This document shows positions 1 through 5,143 of a stretch of 11,838 bases of DNA, piece after piece; position 1 is the stretch's first letter, and the number at the start of each line of letters is the position of its first letter. The position numbers were made by a program, and so were the translations under genes. This stretch comes from JAYWGN01 sp043778255 (lineage in GTDB: Bacteria; Bacteroidota; Bacteroidia; Chitinophagales; Chitinophagaceae): the NCBI GenBank assembly GCA_043778255.1, contig JAYWGN010000068.1, forward strand, positions 1-11,838, read 5' to 3'. The notes beneath the pieces were generated by a model. The model ran no database searches, had not been told where the DNA came from, and saw only the letters and a list, made by a program, of their open reading frames with translations.

Positions 1-70
1 CCGCGAGGCAAGGCGCGCCGCCGCAGACAGCACTTCCAGTGCGGCAAGGCGAAGCAACGCCGCATCGCGG
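1..70. repeat. GC-rich imperfect palindrome, possibly cut by the window edge
   Basis: This stretch is strikingly GC-rich compared with the AT-rich remainder of the window. Its ends are inverted (CCGCGA at 1-6, TCGCGG at 65-70), GGCG at 12-15 can pair with CGCC at 58-61, and the centre is a perfect small hairpin (GCACT, loop TCC, AGTGC, 30-42). The whole can fold into one long imperfect hairpin. No gene is recognisable. It looks like a dispersed palindromic intergenic element lying just beyond the 3' end of the tRNA gene. Whether it continues left of position 1 cannot be seen. Confidence 0.5.
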
Positions 71-91
71 TGATTTGAGATGAAATTTGGC

Positions 92-164
92 CTGTCCGGA
101 GGGGATCGAACCCCCGACCCACAGCTTAGAAGGCTGTTGCTCTATTCAGCTGAGCTACCAGACC
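92..164 (-). tRNA. tRNA-Arg, anticodon TCT
   Basis: On the minus strand a 5-bp anticodon stem (ACAGC/GCTGT) carries the loop CTTCTAA, so the anticodon is TCT and reads AGA/AGG arginine codons. The D stem is GCTC/GAGC and the T loop contains TTCGATC. The acceptor pairs as GTCTGG with CCGGAC (6 bp, one G-U). Two oddities are visible. The D loop reads CTGAATA where the usual invariant GG would give CTGGATA. The T arm plus acceptor is one nucleotide short of the canonical layout, so either the T stem/loop or the first acceptor pair is irregular. GGCCA follows the acceptor, so a CCA may be encoded. Identity is secure; the exact ends and functionality are less so. Confidence 0.85.
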
Positions 165-203
165 AAATACATTTTCTATCTTTTCAATTTTTTATCTCTT
201 CTA

Positions 204-252
204 GTTGCTCCCTGCCTGCCGGCAGGCAGGTATTCAGCTGAGCTACCAGACC
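204..252 (-). pseudogene. tRNA-Arg 5' fragment interrupted by a palindrome
   Basis: Positions 231-252 repeat exactly the 22 nt at 143-164, which are the start of the tRNA-Arg gene. Positions 204-210 repeat the next 7 nt (136-142). Between the two blocks sits the 20-bp palindrome at 211-230. Without it, the fragment is an uninterrupted copy of tRNA nucleotides 1-29, including the unusual GA in the D loop. The copy lies upstream of the intact tRNA in its direction of transcription. It lacks the anticodon stem and everything after, so it cannot make a tRNA. Confidence 0.85.
211..230. repeat. Perfect 20-bp GC-rich palindrome
   Basis: The half-site CCTGCCTGCC (211-220) is followed directly by its reverse complement (221-230) with no spacer. 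It is 80% G+C in an AT-rich setting and sits cleanly inside the duplicated tRNA-Arg fragment, with no duplicated target bases visible at its edges. This is the form expected of a small palindromic repeat inserted after, or together with, the tRNA duplication. Confidence 0.85.
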
Positions 253-267
253 CTAAATCTCCAACCA

Positions 268-295
268 AATTAAGTTGCAAATATACAACTTAATT
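268..295. repeat. 10-bp inverted repeat with 8-nt loop
   Basis: AATTAAGTTG (268-277) and CAACTTAATT (286-295) are perfect inverted arms around an 8-nt loop. The element begins 10 nt beyond the 3' end of rnpB. There is no T tract on either side, so it does not look like a classical intrinsic terminator. It could be a processing hairpin, an operator, or a terminator of another kind. Confidence 0.6.
278..285 (-). promoter_or_regulatory. Possible Bacteroidota -7 element (TATATTTG)
   Basis: Read on the minus strand the loop of the inverted repeat at 268-295 is TATATTTG, an exact match to the Bacteroidota TAnnTTTG -7 consensus. It would direct transcription toward the tRNA fragment and tRNA-Arg. 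No TTG -33 element is evident at the usual spacing, which lowers confidence. Confidence 0.35.
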
Positions 296-304
296 GCCAA
301 AATA

Positions 305-711
305 ACACTGCAAACTTGTAAGCCGGATTCTGTAATTGCCCCGTTAAGGGCAAATTGCTATCATTTATCTAGTACCGTTATTACTAACGGCATCAGTAGC
401 TGCCAACCCACCCAATGCAAAAGTTACTATTACTAATAACTTTATAAAAACGAGCCGCCCTATAGCATTGGTATACACGGCATTGCAGCACGTAAGGTTT
501 ACCCTTATGCAATATTACTATCACATATTGTAGTCTCTTACACTACATTTTCACCCTTACCTAATTACAAGTAACTAGGCGGTAATTTTCTGTGGCACTT
601 GCTCCTTATTAGGTTACTAACTCGGCCGGCCATTAACCGGTACGTTGCCCTATGCTGTCCAGACTTTCCTTTCCATAATTACTTACAGAACGATAGCACC
701 ATTTGCAGTGT
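305..711 (-). ncRNA. rnpB: RNase P RNA (M1 RNA)
   Basis: This is the catalytic RNA of RNase P, which removes 5' leaders from precursor tRNAs. On the minus strand the conserved blocks appear in order: GAAAGTCTGGACA near the 5' end (668-656), ACAGAAAATTACCGCCT (593-577), AGGGTGAAAATG with TGTAAGAG (around 560-530), and AGAATCCGGCTTA near the 3' end (331-319). The ends are set by a perfect 10-bp P1 helix, ACACTGCAAA (711-702) with TTTGCAGTGT (314-305), giving about 407 nt, normal for a type A bacterial RNA. Other hairpins are visible, for example the CCGTTA/TAACGG stem at about 377-392. It is encoded on the same strand as, and upstream of, the tRNA-Arg gene. Confidence 0.96.
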
Positions 712-715
712 GCCA

Positions 716-723
716 TAAAGGTA
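716..723 (-). promoter_or_regulatory. Possible -7 element of rnpB
   Basis: The minus strand reads TACCTTTA, seven of eight positions of TAnnTTTG, ending 5 nt before the predicted RNA 5' end at 711. That spacing fits a promoter. A convincing TTG -33 element is not visible. Confidence 0.4.
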
Positions 724-844
724 ACATTTTATTACTGTGTAGCCATCTTGTTACCCGTAGTATCAATATTTTTTCAATAGCAGTATACCAGTTTTTATTA
801 GTTGCTATTATATACAGTCATTTACCAGTAAGGGTTATAATATT

Positions 845-862
845 TTTTTTTGTACAAAAAAA
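845..862. repeat. T-tract/A-tract palindrome (T7 GTAC A7)
   Basis: Seven T, GTAC and seven A form a perfect 18-bp palindrome in the intergenic region upstream of rnpB. It resembles the three pure T/A palindromes at 2305-2324, 5093-5110 and 9498-9515. Confidence 0.65.
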
Positions 863-1312
863 TAATGCAAAACACACTTACTTAACTACCTCCTAATACG
901 TAGTAAAGTTATATTGCCCCACTATTGTGGGCAAATGCATTTTACCTAAATACTACCTAAAAACATTGCTAATGGCAAAATAATTGCTAAATATATTAGT
1001 ATCAATTGCCGTGCCATTATGTAGCCCAAAAGTTTTTTTTTAAAGCAATTGCCCATCTACAAAGGGTTAAAAAAGTTTCCCACATTACCTTAATAATAAT
1101 TATTAAAAAAGCTGTTTTATTTTTCTATTTTGCAAGTCGGTATAAGTTACATGGAATTTTAAAAGGTTTTTGTACAATGCATTTTTTATAAGCATTATAA
1201 AATACTAAAATTGCCACCATGCCCTAAGCCGCAACCAACACCATACACGGTGTGTGACCAACAACAACAACTAACAAAAAAAATTAACTTACACAAATTT
1301 AAATTAATTGCT

Positions 1313-2287
1313 ATGCAACAAACAGAAGAGTTATTACTAAAGGAAAACAAAGATCGATTTGTAATACTACCCATTAATTACCCTCGAGTATGGGAAGCCT
1401 ACAAAAAACATGAAGCCAGTTTTTGGACGGCTGAGGAAATAGATCTAAGCGATGACCTTAAGGATTGGAACAATTTGAACGAAGGAGAGAAACATTTTAT
1501 TAGTCATATACTTGCTTTTTTTGCAGCTAGTGATGGTATAGTTAACGAAAACCTTGCGGTTAACTTTATGAGCGAAGTACAATTACCTGAGGCAAGATGC
1601 TTTTACGGATTTCAAATAATGATGGAAAATATACATAGCGAAACTTACGCTTTGCTTATAGATACCTACATAAAAGACCCCAAAGAAAAAGACCGTTTGT
1701 TTCATGCAATTGATACCATACCTGCCGTAAAAAAGAAAGCGGAGTGGGCATTACGTTGGATAGACAATGGATCATTTGCCGAAAGGCTAGTAGCCTTTGC
1801 TGCAGTAGAAGGGATATTTTTTAGTGGTAGTTTTTGCTCCATATTTTGGATGAAAAAACGTGGACTTATGCCCGGCCTTACCTTTAGCAACGAATTAATA
1901 AGTAGAGATGAGGGCTTGCATTGCGAATTTGCTTGCCTACTTTATAGCATGCTGCAAACCAAACTAACCGAAGCCGATGTGCAAAAAATTATATGCGATG
2001 CCGTAGTTATAGAAAAAGAATTTGTATCGGAGGCCTTACCTGTAGGGCTTATAGGTATGAATGCCACACTTATGCAACAATATATTGAGTTTGTAGCCGA
2101 CCGTTGGTTAGCCGAGTTGGGCTATGCCAAAGTGTATAATGCCACCAACCCTTTTGACTTTATGGAAATGATATCGCTACAAGGCAAAACTAACTTTTTT
2201 GAAAAGCGAGTAGGCGATTACCAAAAGGCAGGAGTAGCTAACCAAAATGTAACCACACAAGCATTTTCATTAGAAGAAGATTTTTAA
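1313..2287 (+). CDS. nrdB: Class Ia ribonucleotide reductase, small (beta) subunit
   Basis: NrdB houses the diiron-tyrosyl radical cofactor used by NrdA to reduce ribonucleotides to deoxyribonucleotides in the cytoplasm. I chose the ATG at 1313 (324 residues, a normal length). An in-frame ATG at 1211 would add 34 Lys/Gln-rich residues that match nothing in the family. Counting from 1313, the metal ligands are D74, E105, H108, E166, E200 and H203, and the radical tyrosine is Y112 in the ENIHSETY motif. The sequence is close to the eukaryotic R2 type (AFFAASDGIVNEN, AFAAVEGIFFSG, SRDEGLH). The last residues, FSLEEDF, form the tail that docks on NrdA. nrdA follows after 196 bp on the same strand. 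All key residues are present, so the subunit should be active. Confidence 0.97.
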   Translation: MQQTEELLLKENKDRFVILPINYPRVWEAYKKHEASFWTAEEIDLSDDLKDWNNLNEGEKHFISHILAFFAASDGIVNENLAVNFMSEVQLPEARCFYGFQIMMENIHSETYALLIDTYIKDPKEKDRLFHAIDTIPAVKKKAEWALRWIDNGSFAERLVAFAAVEGIFFSGSFCSIFWMKKRGLMPGLTFSNELISRDEGLHCEFACLLYSMLQTKLTEADVQKIICDAVVIEKEFVSEALPVGLIGMNATLMQQYIEFVADRWLAELGYAKVYNATNPFDFMEMISLQGKTNFFEKRVGDYQKAGVANQNVTTQAFSLEEDF

Positions 2288-2304
2288 ATTAAAAAAAGTA
2301 AAAG

Positions 2305-2324
2305 CTTTTTTTTTAAAAAAAAAG
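2305..2324. repeat. T9A9 palindrome in the nrdB-nrdA gap
   Basis: C, nine T, nine A and G make a perfect 20-bp palindrome beginning 18 bp after the nrdB stop. It would give a U tract on transcripts from either strand and may act as a weak terminator or attenuator between nrdB and nrdA, or as a bent or stiff DNA site. A short hairpin, GCTAT/ATAGC, lies further on at 2392-2405. Confidence 0.6.
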
Positions 2325-2483
2325 AAGGAACTAGCTAACGTTTTTATTTAACCCAAAAAAAAATAAATATAGCTAGTAAAGGGAAAGGTAGGCTATAAGC
2401 ATAGCTTAAAAATAACGAAATATAGCACCCTAAAAAAAACAAAAAAACTACTTACTATACATACCATAAATTAACAAAGTACT

Positions 2484-4880
2484 ATGAGCCACGTAATAAA
2501 AAGAAACGGAAAACAAGAATCCGTAAAGTTTGATAAAGTAACAGCAAGGTTAGAAAAATTGAGCTATAGCCTAAGCCCATTGGTTAATGTAGTACAAGTA
2601 GCCCAAAAAACTATAGAAGGCATATATGCTGGTGTACCAACTACGGAGCTTGATAATTTGGCGGCCGAAACTGCCGCATCGCTTACCACCACACACCCCG
2701 ATTATGCAATACTTGCCTCACGTATTGCAGTAAGTAATTTACATAAAAATACGGTGAAAAGTTTTTCTACCACCATGCTTAAATTGTACGATTATGTAGA
2801 TGTAGCAACAGGTAAACGAATGCCATTAATTGCTGATGATGTAATGGCCATTATAAACGAACATGCCGAACTATTGGACAGTTCAATTATATACGACCGT
2901 GATTTTGCATTTGATTATTTTGGGTTTAAAACCCTAGAAAAAAGCTACCTCCTTAAGGTAGAAGGTAAGATAGTAGAACGACCTCAGCACATGTACATGA
3001 GGGTGGCAGTAGGCATACACAAAGCCGATATTGATAGTGTTATAAAAACCTACCACCTAATGAGCGAAAAGTGGTTTACACATGCCACACCAACACTATT
3101 TAATGCAGGTAGCCCTAAGCCCCAAATGAGTAGTTGTTTTTTGCTAACCATGAAAGATGATAGCATTGATGGTATATACGACACCCTAAAGCAAACAGCA
3201 AAAATAAGCCAAAGTGCAGGTGGTATTGGCTTAGCTATACATAATATAAGAGCCACTGGCAGCTATATTGGTGGTACTAATGGTACTAGCAATGGCATTA
3301 TACCAATGCTTAGAGTATATAACGATACTGCCCGTTATGTGGACCAAGGTGGTGGCAAACGTAAAGGAGCCTTTGCTATATACCTAGAGCCTTGGCATGC
3401 CGATGTATTTGAATTTTTGGACTTACGTAAAAACCATGGCAAGGAAGAGTTAAGAGCAAGAGATTTGTTCTATGCCTTATGGATATGCGATTTGTTTATG
3501 AAACGAGTAGAAGAAAATGGCGAATGGAGCTTAATGTGCCCTAACGAATGCCCAGGGCTTAGCGATACTTGGGGACCCGAATTTGAAAAACTATATACAA
3601 GCTACGAGGCAGCAGGTAAAGCCCGTAAAACTATAAAAGCACAGGACCTTTGGTTTGCCATACTACAGTCGCAAACCGAAACAGGTACACCGTATATGCT
3701 GTACAAAGATGCAGCCAATAGCAAAAGCAACCAACAAAACTTAGGTACTATTAAGAGCAGCAACCTATGCACCGAAATAATGGAATACACTAGCCCCGAC
3801 GAGGTGGCGGTATGTAACCTAGCATCGGTAGCTTTGCCAAAGTTTGTAATAAATGGAAAATTTGACCATCAAAAATTATACGAAGTAACCTACCAAATAA
3901 CCTACAACCTTAACAAAATAATAGACCATAACTACTACCCAGTAATAGAAGCCGAAAATAGTAATACCCGCCACCGCCCCATTGGTATAGGTGTACAAGG
4001 CTTGGCCGATGTATTTATATTGCTTCGCTTACCATTTGAAAGTGATTTGGCAAAAATGTTGAATAAAAATATATTTGAAACCATTTACTTTGCTGCAATG
4101 ACGGCTAGTAAAGACTTAGCCAAGCAACACGGTGCTTACCAAAGCTACCAAGGTTCGCCAGTAAGCAAAGGTATATTTCAGTTTGATATGTGGGGCGTAA
4201 CGCCAACCACCCAATGGGATTGGGCTGCACTTAAAGCCGAAGTAGCTTTGCATGGTGTACGTAACTCGTTACTTGTAGCACCTATGCCAACTGCCAGTAC
4301 TTCACAAATATTGGGCAACAATGAGTGCTTTGAACCTTACACTAGCAATATATATACCCGCCGTGTACTCAGTGGCGAATTTATAATAGTAAACAAACAC
4401 TTGCTCAAAGACCTAGTAGCATTGGGGTTGTGGAACAATACTATGAAGAATAAAATAATAGCAGCCAACGGATCCATACAAAATATTGAAGAAATACCAA
4501 CCGATATTAAGGAGCTGTATAAGACCGTATGGGAAATAAAACAACGTAACCTAATAGATATGAGTGCCGACCGTGGTGCTTACATTTGCCAATCACAATC
4601 GCTTAATTTGTTTGTAGATACGCCAACTAATAGTAAGCTAAGCAGTATGCACTTTCATGCATGGAAACAAGGCCTTAAAACGGGCATGTACTACCTACGT
4701 AGCCAAGCTGCAACACAAGCCGTACAGTTTACCATAGAGAAACAAGGTAGCGAAGAAATGACCCCATTAATACCAGTAGCTGAACAAATTAATGCTAATG
4801 ATATTGCCGAAATAACCCCAACATTTACCAATGGCGAAACCTGTACTATGCAAGATGGCTGTGTACAATGCGGTTCGTAA
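2484..4880 (+). CDS. nrdA: Class Ia ribonucleotide reductase, large (alpha) subunit
   Basis: NrdA binds NDP substrates and allosteric nucleotides and carries out reduction with the radical supplied by NrdB. The protein has 798 residues. The N-terminus (about 1-90, from VIKRNGKQESVKFDKV) is an ATP-cone, so overall activity should respond to ATP/dATP. The catalytic residues match eukaryotic R1 almost number for number: C218 (SSCFLL) and C444 (VAVCNLAS) form the redox pair, C429 in N427-L-C-T-E431 is the thiyl radical site, and Y736-Y737 is the radical-transfer pair. The PMPTAST motif is present. The tail ends C793-VQ-C796-GS, the shuttle cysteines reduced by thioredoxin or glutaredoxin. No intein or insertion is visible. 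The gene lies downstream of nrdB and ends at a strong terminator. Confidence 0.98.
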   Translation: MSHVIKRNGKQESVKFDKVTARLEKLSYSLSPLVNVVQVAQKTIEGIYAGVPTTELDNLAAETAASLTTTHPDYAILASRIAVSNLHKNTVKSFSTTMLKLYDYVDVATGKRMPLIADDVMAIINEHAELLDSSIIYDRDFAFDYFGFKTLEKSYLLKVEGKIVERPQHMYMRVAVGIHKADIDSVIKTYHLMSEKWFTHATPTLFNAGSPKPQMSSCFLLTMKDDSIDGIYDTLKQTAKISQSAGGIGLAIHNIRATGSYIGGTNGTSNGIIPMLRVYNDTARYVDQGGGKRKGAFAIYLEPWHADVFEFLDLRKNHGKEELRARDLFYALWICDLFMKRVEENGEWSLMCPNECPGLSDTWGPEFEKLYTSYEAAGKARKTIKAQDLWFAILQSQTETGTPYMLYKDAANSKSNQQNLGTIKSSNLCTEIMEYTSPDEVAVCNLASVALPKFVINGKFDHQKLYEVTYQITYNLNKIIDHNYYPVIEAENSNTRHRPIGIGVQGLADVFILLRLPFESDLAKMLNKNIFETIYFAAMTASKDLAKQHGAYQSYQGSPVSKGIFQFDMWGVTPTTQWDWAALKAEVALHGVRNSLLVAPMPTASTSQILGNNECFEPYTSNIYTRRVLSGEFIIVNKHLLKDLVALGLWNNTMKNKIIAANGSIQNIEEIPTDIKELYKTVWEIKQRNLIDMSADRGAYICQSQSLNLFVDTPTNSKLSSMHFHAWKQGLKTGMYYLRSQAATQAVQFTIEKQGSEEMTPLIPVAEQINANDIAEITPTFTNGETCTMQDGCVQCGS

Positions 4881-4902
4881 GTATAGTTATTAATATATAG
4901 TA

Positions 4903-4942
4903 CCCTGCCTTTTATATAGTAAGTAAAAGGTGGGGTTTTTTT
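4903..4942 (+). terminator. Intrinsic terminator after nrdA
   Basis: An 11-bp stem (CCCTGCCTTTT, 4903-4913, with AAAAGGTGGGG, 4925-4935, two wobble pairs) encloses an 11-nt loop and is followed by seven T (4936-4942). It begins 22 bp after the nrdA stop and should end the nrd transcript before the restriction gene. Confidence 0.9.
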
Positions 4943-5092
4943 ATTTCAATTTTTTACAATGTAGTTGAGGCTAGTTGTATTTGGAGCATATAACTCCAGC
5001 TAATACTTAAGCTACTTAATGAGCGGTTATAACTTCTACTTTGCAAAAAAAAACTTAACATTGGAGTAGTGCTTTCTATTAATGAATAAATA

Positions 5093-5110
5093 ATTTTTTT
5101 TAAAAAAAAT
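5093..5110. repeat. T8A8 palindrome upstream of the restriction gene
   Basis: A, eight T, eight A and T form a perfect 18-bp palindrome ending 33 bp before the start codon at 5144. The same 18 bp recur exactly at 9498-9515. Lying in the presumed promoter region, it may influence expression of the restriction gene, but this is inference. Confidence 0.65.
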
Positions 5111-5143
5111 GAATACTTATATTCACCTACCAAAAATATTAGG

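Larger units (their letters stand above)
712..1312. other. Intergenic region between rnpB and nrdB
   Basis: About 600 bp of AT-rich sequence separate the divergent rnpB and nrdB. No supported protein gene lies here; the open frames have no recognisable protein character. It holds the likely rnpB promoter (716-723), a T/A-tract palindrome (845-862), and the nrdB leader. The leader contains a weak hairpin, ACACC/GGTGT (1238-1242 with 1249-1253). I saw no clear NrdR box pair and no riboswitch. Confidence 0.6.

Noticed and set aside
204..252. CRISPR-like or integrase att site
   Set aside because: There is only one repeat pair and no cas or integrase gene; the repeated part is the 5' end of the tRNA, whereas typical att duplications copy the 3' end.
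87..293. Plus-strand open frame of 68 codons
   Set aside because: It runs antisense through the tRNA-Arg gene and its duplicated fragment, so the open frame is incidental.
645..896. Plus-strand open frame of 83 codons
   Set aside because: It overlaps the 5' part of rnpB on the other strand and has no recognisable protein features.
1211..1312. Upstream ATG extension of nrdB by 34 residues
   Set aside because: The added residues are low-complexity and unlike known R2 N-termini; the ATG at 1313 gives the normal length and sequence start.
712..1312. NrdR boxes or a riboswitch upstream of nrdB
   Set aside because: No clear pair of NrdR-type palindromes and no known riboswitch core could be recognised by eye.
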